Of a DNA stretch of 52,316 nt, positions 35,262 through 44,775 are shown piece by piece (position 1 is the stretch's first letter; each line of letters begins with the position of its first letter). Source of the DNA: an uncultured Mediterranea sp. (GTDB taxonomy: Bacteria; Bacteroidota; Bacteroidia; Bacteroidales; Bacteroidaceae). The stretch spans positions 1 through 52,316 of the forward strand of contig CALZEQ010000022.1 of assembly GCA_945641355.1 (NCBI GenBank), read 5' to 3'. The notes beneath the pieces are model-generated. The model was not told the origin of the DNA and did no database searches. It saw only the letters and a list, made by a program, of their open reading frames with translations. The translations under genes and the position numbers were made by a program.

Positions 35262-36194
35262 ATGATGATACTGAAAACCGTTTTAGCAGGCCTGTTGGCC
35301 CTGTCGGGTATGATGACCGCCTGTGCACAAGGTCAGTCTGAGAAGAGCGAAGAACCTGCCGCCGTGCGTCAGTGGCTGGATGTGGACTATGCCGGTGACC
35401 AACTGGAAGGGCATAAATTGGATATCTATGTGCCTCAGGATGGCGTAGAGAGACATAAGGTGATTGTGTTGATATACGGCAGTGCCTGGTTTGCCAACAA
35501 TGCCAAGCAGGCAGCCTATGGAGCCATGGGAAAGCCGCTGGTTGACAGTGGGTTCGCAGTGGTATCCATCAATCATCGTGCCAGTGTGGAGGCACGGTTC
35601 CCCGCTCAAATCAACGATGTGAAGGCCGCCATCCGCTTCATTCGCGCCAAGGCCGATGACTATGGGCTGGACACCTCGTTTGTGGGCATCACCGGCTTTT
35701 CATCCGGCGGTCACCTCTCTTCGCTGGCTGCCATGACCAACGGTGTGAAGCAGTACACCGTAGGTGGCACGACAATGGATATAGAGGGAACGGTAGGCAA
35801 CCACCTCACGCAGAGCAGTCGGGTGGATGCGCTGGTCGATTGGTTCGGACCGCTGGATATGAGCCGTATGGAGGGCTGTACCGGCTATAAGGGGGCTGAC
35901 TCACCCGAAGCTGTCCTGTTGGGCGGTGCTCCTGCAGAACGGCCCGATGCCGTGGCCTTGATGAACCCCATGACCTATGTGGACGATGCCGACCCCATGG
36001 CATTGGTGATACATGGGGATGCCGATTCGGTGGTCCCTTATTGCCAAAGCGTCTTCTTCAGCGAGGTGCTGAAGGCCAAAGGACGTCTGGCCGACTTTAT
36101 CACCGTGCCTAACGGCGAGCACGGCCCTGTCACCTTCAACGAAGATACCTTCCGCCGGATGTGTGACTTCTTTTTGAACGAATCCAAGAAATAA
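35262..36194 (+). CDS. Alpha/beta-hydrolase esterase, lipoprotein
   Basis: A 310-residue esterase with a lipoprotein signal (VLAGLLALSGMMTACAQG, Cys ~21). The oxyanion-hole region IYGSAWFANN replaces the common HGGAW, and SINHRAS plus the nucleophile in TGFSSGGHLSSL are as in the BD-FAE/carboxylesterase group. Asp lies in HGDADSVVPY and the His in NGEHGPVTF. Likely deacylates xylan-derived oligosaccharides outside the inner membrane. 37 bases after the GH43-CE1 gene and 21 before the next esterase. Confidence 0.87.
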   Translation: MMILKTVLAGLLALSGMMTACAQGQSEKSEEPAAVRQWLDVDYAGDQLEGHKLDIYVPQDGVERHKVIVLIYGSAWFANNAKQAAYGAMGKPLVDSGFAVVSINHRASVEARFPAQINDVKAAIRFIRAKADDYGLDTSFVGITGFSSGGHLSSLAAMTNGVKQYTVGGTTMDIEGTVGNHLTQSSRVDALVDWFGPLDMSRMEGCTGYKGADSPEAVLLGGAPAERPDAVALMNPMTYVDDADPMALVIHGDADSVVPYCQSVFFSEVLKAKGRLADFITVPNGEHGPVTFNEDTFRRMCDFFLNESKK

Positions 36195-36215
36195 CCAGAC
36201 TAACATGATAAGAAC

Positions 36216-37340
36216 ATGAACAAAAGAATCTTATTTGTTGTCACAACGATTTGTGTGGGTGCATCGTTGTGGGCACAGCGAAATCCTTACAACAATCCTG
36301 TGGTTTCCCCCCAAATAGCCGAGGACGGCAGGCAGGTGACCTTCTCGGTAGAGGCTCCTCATGCCAAGGAGATATTGTTGGAGGGGCAGTTTATGAAAGG
36401 CACCCGTCCGATGACCCGTCAGGAGGGTGGGGTATGGAGTGCCACCGTGCAGATAGAGCAGCCGGATATCTATCCCTACTCGTTTATCGTGGACGGTACC
36501 AAGATTTCCGATCCCAGCAACGTGGCCGTGTTCCCCAACGAGCGGTTCAAGGCCAGTCTGCTGGAGATGCCTTGCAAAGAGGCTCTCTATACCGTGCGCG
36601 ATGTACCCCACGGGAAGGTTTCATACCATACCTATAAGTCATCGGTATTAGGGATGGATCGCCCGCTGCTGGTCTATACACCGGCCGGCTACGAGAAGGG
36701 CGACAAGCGCTATCCCGTCTTCTATCTCATCAGCGGTACCACCGATACCGAGGAGACCTGGTTCAAGGTGGGCCGGGCCAATGTCATATTGGATAACCTG
36801 ATAGCAGAAGGCAAGACCAAGGAGATGGTGGTGGTGATGCCCTATGGCAATATGATGAACGGCACTCCGATGCCCTCGTCCATGGAGGCGGCAAAGATGT
36901 ACACTGTATTTGCCAACGAGCTGACTCAGTGCATCATGCCTTACGTAGAGCAGAACTATCGCGTGAAGAACGACCGCCACGACCGTGCCATTGCCGGATT
37001 CTCGCGCGGAGGCGGACAAGCACTCTTCACCGCCTTGCGGCATCTTGACCTCTTCGGCAACCTTGCCTCATACAGTGCCTACCTGACACCGCAGGTGATG
37101 GATGCCTACTTTGCTCCGCTGTTTGCGGCCGATGCAATGCCTTTGCACCGGCGGTTGGACTTCCTGTGGTTTGGTGTCGGCAATGAGGACTTCCTCTATC
37201 AGGATGTGCTGCGACATTTCGACTACTTTGACAAGAAAGGTATCGCTTACGAAAAGCTGATAACGGGTGGAGGGCATACGTGGATGAATGCACGCCATTA
37301 CCTGGCCGAGACGTTGCAACGTTTCTTCAACGCAAAATGA
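36216..37340 (+). CDS. CE1-type esterase with N-terminal E-set domain
   Basis: A 374-residue secreted esterase; signal peptide RILFVVTTICVGASLWAQ. Residues ~25-110 form an immunoglobulin-like E-set/CBM48 domain (VTFSVEAPHAKEILLEGQF, YPYSFIVDG). The hydrolase follows: YTPAGYEKGDKRYPVFYLIS, the nucleophile Ser in AGFSRGGGQAL, an acid in FGVGNEDFL, and His in GGGHTWMNARHYL. This is the architecture of bacterial feruloyl/acetyl esterases acting on xylan. Its domain plan repeats the C-terminal half of the first operon gene, so the two arose from one ancestor. Confidence 0.9.
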   Translation: MNKRILFVVTTICVGASLWAQRNPYNNPVVSPQIAEDGRQVTFSVEAPHAKEILLEGQFMKGTRPMTRQEGGVWSATVQIEQPDIYPYSFIVDGTKISDPSNVAVFPNERFKASLLEMPCKEALYTVRDVPHGKVSYHTYKSSVLGMDRPLLVYTPAGYEKGDKRYPVFYLISGTTDTEETWFKVGRANVILDNLIAEGKTKEMVVVMPYGNMMNGTPMPSSMEAAKMYTVFANELTQCIMPYVEQNYRVKNDRHDRAIAGFSRGGGQALFTALRHLDLFGNLASYSAYLTPQVMDAYFAPLFAADAMPLHRRLDFLWFGVGNEDFLYQDVLRHFDYFDKKGIAYEKLITGGGHTWMNARHYLAETLQRFFNAK

Positions 37341-37355
37341 TAAGGAGGTTAAACC

Positions 37356-40300
37356 ATGAAGATAAGAAAAAGTCTGATTCCGCTGCTCCTGCTGCTGGTC
37401 GGTATCCACCTTTCCGCACAGGACAAAGATTTCCACATCTATCTATGTCTGGGACAATCCAACATGGAGGGTAATGCGCGCATCGAACCGCAAGACACTT
37501 GCCACGTAGACCTACGCTTCCGCGTGATGGCTGCCGTGGATTGTCCCGATTTAGGACGGGTGAAGGGCGAGTGGTATACTGCCGTGCCTCCCTTGGCACG
37601 TTGCCATACGGGGCTGACACCGGCTGACTACTTTGGCCGTGCGTTGGTGACCAATTTGCCCCGGCACATTCGGGTAGGAGTGATTAATGTGGCCATCGGA
37701 GGCTGCCGTATCGAGATATTCAATCAGGAGGGCTGCAAGGAGCATATCGCCACCCAGCCCGGCTGGCTGCAGAACATGGCGCGTGAGTACGACAACGACC
37801 CTTACGGACGTTTGGTGGAACTGGCACGCAAGGCACAGCAGCAAGGTGTCATCAAGGGCATCCTGCTGCATCAAGGAGAATCGAATACGGGCGACCGTGA
37901 CTGGCCGCAGAAGGTGAAGAGGGTGTATGACAACCTGCTGAAAGACCTGCAGCTGAAGGCCGAAGAGGTACCTCTGCTGGCCGGCGAAGTGGTTCATGCC
38001 GAGCAGAAGGGTGTCTGTGCCTCGATGAACGACATCATCGGCACACTGCCTCAGGTGATACCTACTGCACACGTCATTCCCTCGGCAGGCTGTCCGGCTG
38101 CAGGTGACTTTCTGCATTTCACGGCCGAAGGCTATCGGATGCTGGGCGGACGCTATGCTGACCGTATGCTGAAGCTGTTGGGATATGAGATGATTCGCGA
38201 TGAACAGGTCAGCAACCGGCTGAAGCTGTGGTACGACCGTCCTGCCCGTCAATGGACCGAAGCATTGCCTGTAGGCAACTCTCGCATGGGAGCGATGCTC
38301 TTTGGCGGTACGGCCCGCGAGGAGATACAGCTGAATGAAGAGACCTTCTGGAGCGGTGGGCCTTACAACAACCTGAATCCCAAAGGAGCAGGCGCATTAC
38401 AGGAGGTGAGGGAACTGGTGTTCCAAAACAAATTTGCCGAAGCGCAGAAGATGATAGACGAGAATTTCCTCACTCCTCAGCACGGTATGCGCTTCCTGCC
38501 GTTAGGCTCTCTTTTCATAGAGCATCCCGAAGCGGCGCAGAGCGAGAACTATTATCGAGAACTGGACATCGAGAAGGCGGTGGCCATGACCCGCTTTGAG
38601 GCGAATGGGGTGACCTATACCCGTAGGGCGTTTGCTTCGCTGGCCGATGATGTCATTGTGGTACGTCTGGAGGCCGACAAGGCGCAGGCCTTGAACTTCT
38701 CGTTGGACTTCGACTCTCCGTTGGAGCATCAGGTCAAGGTGACGGCAGGACAGCTGACGGCGCGTTGTGAGGGAGCCGAACACGAGGGCATCCCAGCCGC
38801 ACTCTATGCGGAGAACAGGGTGCTGGTGAAGAGCAACGGCAAGCAGTCTGTGGTGGATGGCAAACTGACGGTACGCAACGCTTCGGAAGCGACACTCTAT
38901 ATCGCTGCGGCCACCAACTATGTCAACTATCGGGATGTCAGCGGAAATCCGTCGCGCAAGAATGCCGACTGTATGAAGAGGGCTTTGCAGAAATCTTACC
39001 ACCAGCTGCTCTCCGACCATACGGAGGCCTATCGTCGGCAGTTCGACCGGGTGTCACTCTCCTTGGGCGGACTCCCATCCCCGTTGCCTACCGACCAGCG
39101 TGTGAACCATTTCAACGAAGGAACTGACCCGCAACTGGCTGCGCTGATGTTTCAGTATGGTCGCTATCTACTCATCTCTTCCTCGCAGCCCGGCGGACAG
39201 CCTGCCAATCTGCAAGGTGTCTGGAATCCCCACCTCTATGCACCTTGGGACAGCAAGTACACCATCAACATCAATGCGGAGATGAACTACTGGCCTGCCG
39301 AGGTAACCAACCTGAGCGAGACGCATGAACCGCTGTTTCGCATGATTGCCGAACTGGCCGAGACCGGGCAAGAGGCGGCTCGTGTGCTCTACGATGCCAA
39401 AGGGTGGGTGGCTCATCACAATACCGACCTTTGGCGGGCTTGCGGCCCTGTGGATGCTGCTTATTATGGTATGTGGCCCAATGGCGGAGCCTGGCTGGCC
39501 CAACACCTGTGGCAGCATTACCTCTTTACGGGCGATAAGGATTTCCTGCAACGTTATTACCCCGTGTTGAAGGGAACAGCCGATTTCTATCTGAGCCATT
39601 TGGTGAAGCATCCCCGCTACGGCTGGTTAGTGACAGCACCCTCCATGTCGCCCGAGCATGGCTATTCGTTTGACGGTTCCTCCATCAATGCCGGCTGTAC
39701 CATGGACAACCAGATAGCCTTCGATGCTATCTACAGCACTTGGCTGGCTTCCCGCCTGCTCTACGGAGATAAGGAGGAACTCTATCAGAACACCTTGTCG
39801 AATACGCTGCAGCAACTGCCCCCCATGCAGATAGGTCGCTACAATCAGCTGCAGGAGTGGCTGGTGGATGCCGACAATCCCAAGGATGACCATCGTCATA
39901 TTTCTCATCTTTACGGGCTTTATCCTGCGTCGCAGATTACTCCACAGGCCACACCGCTGCTCTTCCAAGCTGCCCGCAACACCCTGTTGCAGCGAGGCGA
40001 TATGGCTACCGGCTGGAGCATCGGCTGGAAAATCAACTTCTGGGCCCGTATGCTGGATGGCAATCATGCCTACCGTATCATCTGCAATATGCTGCGCCTC
40101 TTGCCGGGCGATGACAAGGCAAAGGAGTTCCCCGATGGACGTACCTATCCCAACCTGTTCGATGCCCATCCCCCCTTCCAGATAGATGGAAACTTCGGTT
40201 ATACGGCAGGAGTGGCTGAGATGCTGCTGCAGAGTCATGACGGGGCCGTACATCTGCTTCCAGCCCTGCCTGAAGCGTGGAACAGAGGAGAAGTCAAAGG

Positions 40301-42179
40301 TCTGGTGGCTCGCGGAGGCTTTGTTGTAGACATGGAGTGGGATGGTGGCTCGTTGTACCGTGCCTCCATCGTTTCGCGCATCGGCGGTGTGTTGCGCTTA
40401 CGCAGCTATGTGCCGTTGGAGGGCAAGGGACTGAAACCTGCTACCGGTGTTTGTCCCAACCCGCTCAATGTGCCTGCCGCCCAAGAGGTAGCCGCGCATT
40501 CTGGCAAACTGCGCCCCGACCTTCAGTGGCCTCTGCAGTCCCGTTGCTACGAGTATGACGTTGTTACCGAGGCGGGTGATACCGTCGTAGTGCATCGCCG
40601 GCGTACCGATCGGGTAGAGGAGACCTTCCGCAATCCTGTGTTGAATGCCGACGTACCTGATATGAGTATCTGTAGGGCCGGCGATACCTATTATATGGTA
40701 TCTACCACCATGCACCTCATGCCGGGCGCACCCATCATGCGTTCCAAGGATCTGGTACATTGGGAGACCGTGAGCTATGTATTCGATCGGCTGACCGATT
40801 TGCCCCGATACGACTTGCTGGAGGGCACCGCTTACGGACGTGGACAATGGGCCTCTTCCATCCGCTATCACAACGGCCGTTTCTATCTCTGGTTCTCGCC
40901 CAATGACGAACCCCATCGGGGCTATATCTATACGGCAGAGAAGGCCGAAGGACCTTGGACCTTGGTATCACGTCCGCCCCATCACCACGATGCCTCCCTC
41001 TTCTTCGACGACGATGGTCGGGTCTACCTCTTCTATGGCACAGGCCAGCTTCGTGAACTGAAGTCCGACCTGTCCGATGTGCAGCCCGGCGGTGTGGATA
41101 TGAAACTATTCGAGCGCGATGCCGACGAGCAAGGCCTGCTGGAGGGTAGTCAGGTGGTGAAGAAGGACGGCAAATACTACCTGCTGATGATATCCATGGA
41201 CTGGAGCATACCGGGACGCCTGCGTCGTCAGGTATGCTATCGGGCCGACCACATCACAGGTCCTTATGAGAAGAAGGTGATATTGGAGGATGATTTCGAT
41301 GGATTCGGTGGTGTAGGGCAGGGATGTATTGTTGATTCGCCAGAGGGCGACTGGTATGGCTTCATCTTTCAGGATCGTGGCGGCGTGGGGCGGGTACCCA
41401 CCTTGATGCCTTGCCGCTGGGTAGATGGCTGGCCCATGCTGGGCGATGCCGACGGTCACGTTCCCTTGTGGATGACAAAGGCTGTCTATCCGGGCGAAAA
41501 CAGGGCCGGCATCGTGGGCAGCGACGACTTCGATGATGCCTCCCTGAAACTCTACTGGCAGTGGAACCACAATCCGGTTGACTCTTGCTGGTCTCTGGCA
41601 GAACGTCCAGGGCATCTCCGGCTGAAGACAGCCCGTGTGGTAGACAACCTCTTTCTGGCTCCCAACACATTGACACAACGTATGCCAGGCCCGCGTTGCA
41701 GCGGTACGGTGGCTTTGGACCTCTCTGGCATGAAGGAGGGCGATGTGGCAGGATTCTCTGCCTTCAACGGACTTTCGGGTGTGTTGGCTGTCACCTGTTC
41801 GCAGGGAAAGAAGTGGATTACCATGGCTGAGGAGGATGTTGTGCTCACCGGTGAGACGAAACGTGTCACCGACGTGAAGCGTACCGAGCACGAGCGGGTG
41901 GCTTGTCAGGGCGACCTCCTCTACCTGCGCATTGATGCAGACTTCCTTCGTGGCAAGGACGAAGCCACGTTTGCATACAGTTATGATGACACCACGTGGC
42001 ACTCCATCGGTCGTCCTTGTCCCATGCAGTTCGACTATCGTCGTATGTTTATGGGCAGCAAGTTTGCCATCTTCAACTATGCCACCCGGCAGCAGGGTGG
42101 ATATGTTGATGTCGATTTCTTCCGTCTCACCACGTTCAGCGAAACTCCTTCAGCTCCGTCTGCAGCCGTTTGCGAGTAG
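37356..42179 (+). CDS. Trimodular SGNH esterase - GH95 - GH43 enzyme
   Basis: A 1607-residue secreted protein (signal [17 protein letters not shown]). Module 1 (~25-275) is a sialate-O-acetylesterase/CE6-like SGNH hydrolase: Ser35 in [32 protein letters not shown], and the D-x-x-H-like [13 protein letters not shown]. Module 2 (~288-1085) is GH95: [38 protein letters not shown], and the catalytic-core [15 protein letters not shown] and HHNTDLWR. Module 3 (~1087-1607) is GH43: [55 protein letters not shown], followed by a C-terminal beta-sandwich. GH95 enzymes remove alpha-L-fucose or alpha-L-galactose, the latter known on corn-type xylan. The 3' end overlaps the convergent sigma-factor gene by 44 bases. 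Confidence 0.9.
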   Translation: MKIRKSLIPLLLLLVGIHLSAQDKDFHIYLCLGQSNMEGNARIEPQDTCHVDLRFRVMAAVDCPDLGRVKGEWYTAVPPLARCHTGLTPADYFGRALVTNLPRHIRVGVINVAIGGCRIEIFNQEGCKEHIATQPGWLQNMAREYDNDPYGRLVELARKAQQQGVIKGILLHQGESNTGDRDWPQKVKRVYDNLLKDLQLKAEEVPLLAGEVVHAEQKGVCASMNDIIGTLPQVIPTAHVIPSAGCPAAGDFLHFTAEGYRMLGGRYADRMLKLLGYEMIRDEQVSNRLKLWYDRPARQWTEALPVGNSRMGAMLFGGTAREEIQLNEETFWSGGPYNNLNPKGAGALQEVRELVFQNKFAEAQKMIDENFLTPQHGMRFLPLGSLFIEHPEAAQSENYYRELDIEKAVAMTRFEANGVTYTRRAFASLADDVIVVRLEADKAQALNFSLDFDSPLEHQVKVTAGQLTARCEGAEHEGIPAALYAENRVLVKSNGKQSVVDGKLTVRNASEATLYIAAATNYVNYRDVSGNPSRKNADCMKRALQKSYHQLLSDHTEAYRRQFDRVSLSLGGLPSPLPTDQRVNHFNEGTDPQLAALMFQYGRYLLISSSQPGGQPANLQGVWNPHLYAPWDSKYTININAEMNYWPAEVTNLSETHEPLFRMIAELAETGQEAARVLYDAKGWVAHHNTDLWRACGPVDAAYYGMWPNGGAWLAQHLWQHYLFTGDKDFLQRYYPVLKGTADFYLSHLVKHPRYGWLVTAPSMSPEHGYSFDGSSINAGCTMDNQIAFDAIYSTWLASRLLYGDKEELYQNTLSNTLQQLPPMQIGRYNQLQEWLVDADNPKDDHRHISHLYGLYPASQITPQATPLLFQAARNTLLQRGDMATGWSIGWKINFWARMLDGNHAYRIICNMLRLLPGDDKAKEFPDGRTYPNLFDAHPPFQIDGNFGYTAGVAEMLLQSHDGAVHLLPALPEAWNRGEVKGLVARGGFVVDMEWDGGSLYRASIVSRIGGVLRLRSYVPLEGKGLKPATGVCPNPLNVPAAQEVAAHSGKLRPDLQWPLQSRCYEYDVVTEAGDTVVVHRRRTDRVEETFRNPVLNADVPDMSICRAGDTYYMVSTTMHLMPGAPIMRSKDLVHWETVSYVFDRLTDLPRYDLLEGTAYGRGQWASSIRYHNGRFYLWFSPNDEPHRGYIYTAEKAEGPWTLVSRPPHHHDASLFFDDDGRVYLFYGTGQLRELKSDLSDVQPGGVDMKLFERDADEQGLLEGSQVVKKDGKYYLLMISMDWSIPGRLRRQVCYRADHITGPYEKKVILEDDFDGFGGVGQGCIVDSPEGDWYGFIFQDRGGVGRVPTLMPCRWVDGWPMLGDADGHVPLWMTKAVYPGENRAGIVGSDDFDDASLKLYWQWNHNPVDSCWSLAERPGHLRLKTARVVDNLFLAPNTLTQRMPGPRCSGTVALDLSGMKEGDVAGFSAFNGLSGVLAVTCSQGKKWITMAEEDVVLTGETKRVTDVKRTEHERVACQGDLLYLRIDADFLRGKDEATFAYSYDDTTWHSIGRPCPMQFDYRRMFMGSKFAIFNYATRQQGGYVDVDFFRLTTFSETPSAPSAAVCE

Positions 42180-42639
42180 AGTGGATTCGGCTTTTGACAG
42201 TACCCAGGGGGAGGCAGAGTTTCTCTGCTATCTCCCGGTACCGGAAGCCCGATACAAACATAGAGAAAGGAATCTTGAATTCTTGGGGCAGACGGTTCAT
42301 AATCCGATGCAGTTCCTTCAGGTCGTAGGCACTTTCCGTGCTCGCGTAACTCGGTTCCTGTTTCAGGTTCAGGTAGTACAGATTGTCCGTCTGGTCCACG
42401 AAGGTCTGTTCACGATTCTGTTTCCGATAGTTGTTGATAAAGAGGTTTCTCATGATGGTGTAAATCCATCCCTTGAAGTTGGTCTCCGGTTCAAATTTCT
42501 CTTCATTGTCCAATGCCTTCAGCGAAGTCTCCTGTAGCAGGTCGTTGGCATCATCCTGGTCGGCTGTCAGCTTGTACGCGAAACGCAGCAGGTCATCCTG
42601 TACATTAATCAGTTGCTGGTCAAAATTCGTTGTTCTCAT
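42136..42639 (-). CDS. ECF-type RNA polymerase sigma factor
   Basis: A 167-residue sigma-70-family (ECF) factor. Region 2 is visible as [20 protein letters not shown] and [20 protein letters not shown]; region 4 as [18 protein letters not shown] and the helix-turn-helix [20 protein letters not shown]. No anti-sigma factor gene is adjacent. ATG 42639 was preferred to GTG 42642. Its last 44 bases run under the end of the large CAZyme gene. A TRIC-type channel gene lies upstream on the same strand. Confidence 0.92.
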   Translation of the reverse strand: MRTTNFDQQLINVQDDLLRFAYKLTADQDDANDLLQETSLKALDNEEKFEPETNFKGWIYTIMRNLFINNYRKQNREQTFVDQTDNLYYLNLKQEPSYASTESAYDLKELHRIMNRLPQEFKIPFSMFVSGFRYREIAEKLCLPLGTVKSRIHSTRKRLQTELKEFR

Positions 42640-42775
42640 CACTTATCTGTTTTTAAAGGTTCATTGATTCCTTCGGGTGTGTCTGCCTTGACGACAGGAG
42701 TGTACATCCTGCATCAGCGGCTTTTCATAGGCAAGTTTACACAATCGGCACCGTCCCGACGGGAGGAAAACAGAT

Positions 42776-42816
42776 AAAAAAGGGGGGACAGACTATCAAA
42801 TGACAGTTTGTCCCCC
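42776..42816 (-). terminator. Terminator after the TRIC-type channel gene
   Basis: GGGGACAGACTATCA and TGACAGTTTGTCCCC (within 42783-42816) pair over 15 positions with two mismatches or G-U pairs; on the minus strand a T-run (complement of 42776-42781) follows. It separates the channel gene from the sigma-factor gene. Confidence 0.8.
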
Positions 42817-42884
42817 ATACAGATAGGTGAAATGTCAGTTTTTGGGTGGTTCAGCCCCTCTCTTCTGCTGCTGCCGATGCAGGC

Positions 42885-43502
42885 CTACTCATCGTGCTGA
42901 CCGCTCAGAATAGGGAGGCAGATACGATACTTCACAGCCAAAATGCGGGTAAGGAAGACCGTGAGGCCACCGATGACCTGACATCCGTAAGGCTCCATGC
43001 CCGATATGTGGCAAAGCCAGTAGGCAGCACCGCCCACCACGCAGGCCATGGCATAGATTTCCTTTCGGAATATCAGTGGAATTTCATTGATGAAAACATC
43101 TCGGAATACACCGCCGGCTGCACCGGTAATGCTACCCATGATGATGGCCACCCAGAAGGGATAACCCAATGAAAGACTCTTCCCCACACCGACCACGGTG
43201 AAAAGTGCCAGACCGATGCTGTCGAAGATGAAGAAGGTGTTGTGCAGATGGATGAGGTACTTACCGAACAGGATAACCCAGAGCAGCGCCACACCCGTAC
43301 AGATTAGATAGATGGGATCTGTCATCCAGCCAGGGGTGACGTCCAATAGTAAATCACGTATGGTACCGCCACCGATAGCGGTGACGAATCCTACCACGTA
43401 TGCTCCGAACCAGTCGAATCTTTTGGCTGAAGCCAATCTTATGCCACTAATAGCAAAGGCAAAGGTACCGATAAAATCGAGAATTTGAACAAATGTTGGC
43501 AT
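42885..43502 (-). CDS. TRIC-family (UPF0126) trimeric intracellular cation channel
   Basis: A 205-residue membrane protein with about seven helices made from two internal repeats: IGTFAFAISGIRLASAKRFDW / VGFVTAIGGGTIRDLL in the first half and DSIGLALFTVVGV / IMGSITGAAGGVFRDVF in the second. The two glycine-rich GGGTxRD-type turns (GGGTIRD and GGVFRD) are the family hallmark. Bacterial members conduct K+ or other monovalent cations. An imperfect -7 box (TTACTTTG, minus, 43530-43523) lies 20 bases upstream. Confidence 0.92.
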   Translation of the reverse strand: MPTFVQILDFIGTFAFAISGIRLASAKRFDWFGAYVVGFVTAIGGGTIRDLLLDVTPGWMTDPIYLICTGVALLWVILFGKYLIHLHNTFFIFDSIGLALFTVVGVGKSLSLGYPFWVAIIMGSITGAAGGVFRDVFINEIPLIFRKEIYAMACVVGGAAYWLCHISGMEPYGCQVIGGLTVFLTRILAVKYRICLPILSGQHDE

Positions 43503-43632
43503 GTCTATGTAATTTTTCTCGGCAAAGTAACGAATAATTTCTGTAAGAAAGCGTATTTTTGTGGCAATTTAGGTGGAAAGTAGCGAATATTTCGATAAGT
43601 CCACCCAACCAGTGTTACATAAACCGTTGAAA

Positions 43633-44715
43633 ATGAAGATTACGATTGTATCGGGCGCACGCCCCAATTTCATGAAGATAGCTCCCCTCTGCCGGGCCAT
43701 TGATGCCGCGCGAGAGGCTGGGAAAGAAATTTCGTACCGCATTGTCTATACAGGTCCTGAAGGAGATTCCAGTCTGGATGCCTCGTTGTTTACAGACCTT
43801 GCCATGCGTGAGCCCGACACCTATCTGGGCATCGAAGGACGCGACCACTCGCAGGTGGCAGCTTCCATCATGCTGGCTTTCGAGAAGGAGCTTGATGCCC
43901 ATCCCGCACAGGTCGTGCTGGTGGTTGACGACATGACAGCCACCATGAGCTGTTCCATCGTTGCCAAAAAGCGCGGACTGAAGGTGGCTCATGTGATAGC
44001 CGGTACCCGTTCGTTCGACATGAATATGCCCCGTGAGGTCAACCGTACCATCGTCGATGCCATTTCCGACTATCTCTTTACAGCCGGTATGGTGGCCAAC
44101 CGTAATCTGAATCAGGAAGGCATGATTCCCGACTACATCCACTATGTAGGCAACATCCTGATAGATACCATCCGGTTCAACCGTTACCGCTTGCGTGAAC
44201 CCATGTGGTTCCAAAGTCTGGGACTGCGCAAAGGCAACTACCTGCTGCTGACGCTGAACCGTCACGACCTGCTGGCCAAGAAAGCCGTGTTGCAGGCATT
44301 GTTGCAGACGTTGTTGCAGAAGGCAGACGGTATGCCTGTCATTGCTCCGCTCCATCCCTATGCGCAAGCCGCTGTGAAGTCATTGGAGTTGGATGCCCCC
44401 AACCTGCATATCCTTCCCACGCAGCGTTACCTCCATTTCGGCTTCCTCATCAATCAGGCCAAAGGTATTGTCACCGATTCGGGTAATATTGCTGAGGAGG
44501 CAACCTTCTTGGATGTGCCTTGCATCACGCTCAATACGTATGCCGAGCATCCCGAAACCTGGCGTATCGGCACCAACGAACTGGTGGGAGAGAACTCGTT
44601 TGCGCTGTCGGAAGCGTTGGACAAGCTGTTGCGGGGCGAATGGAAACATACCACCTTGCCCGACCGCTGGGATGGCCGTACAGCCGAACGTATAGTACAA
44701 GTTCTGTTAAGTTAG
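43633..44715 (+). CDS. Divergent homologue of non-hydrolysing UDP-GlcNAc 2-epimerase
   Basis: A 360-residue protein of the WecB/MnaA fold (GT-B), normally converting UDP-GlcNAc to UDP-ManNAc. Overall blocks are present: IVSGARPNFMKIAPLCRAI, YVGNILIDTIRF, PLHPYAQAA, and VTDSGNIAEEATFLDVPCIT. Several catalytic positions differ from WecB. HVEAGLR reads HVIAGTR (the key Glu is Ile), the P-E-E motif reads MPREVNR, the usual QGDT reads VVDDMT, and HRREN reads NRHDLLAKK. An altered activity or different substrate is likely. Start MKITIVSG at 43633 was chosen; 20 codons of open frame upstream look non-coding. Confidence 0.8.
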   Translation: MKITIVSGARPNFMKIAPLCRAIDAAREAGKEISYRIVYTGPEGDSSLDASLFTDLAMREPDTYLGIEGRDHSQVAASIMLAFEKELDAHPAQVVLVVDDMTATMSCSIVAKKRGLKVAHVIAGTRSFDMNMPREVNRTIVDAISDYLFTAGMVANRNLNQEGMIPDYIHYVGNILIDTIRFNRYRLREPMWFQSLGLRKGNYLLLTLNRHDLLAKKAVLQALLQTLLQKADGMPVIAPLHPYAQAAVKSLELDAPNLHILPTQRYLHFGFLINQAKGIVTDSGNIAEEATFLDVPCITLNTYAEHPETWRIGTNELVGENSFALSEALDKLLRGEWKHTTLPDRWDGRTAERIVQVLLS

Positions 44716-44725
44716 CAAAAACTTC

Positions 44726-44756
44726 TTGGCTGATTGAAGGTTAATCACTACATTTG
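44726..44756 (+). promoter_or_regulatory. Promoter of the DUF5686 gene
   Basis: TTGG at 44726-44729 and TACATTTG at 44749-44756, 19 bases apart. The start codon follows 19 bases after the -7 box, so the leader is very short. Confidence 0.6.
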
Positions 44757-44775
44757 CACCCCGATTTATTTATAT

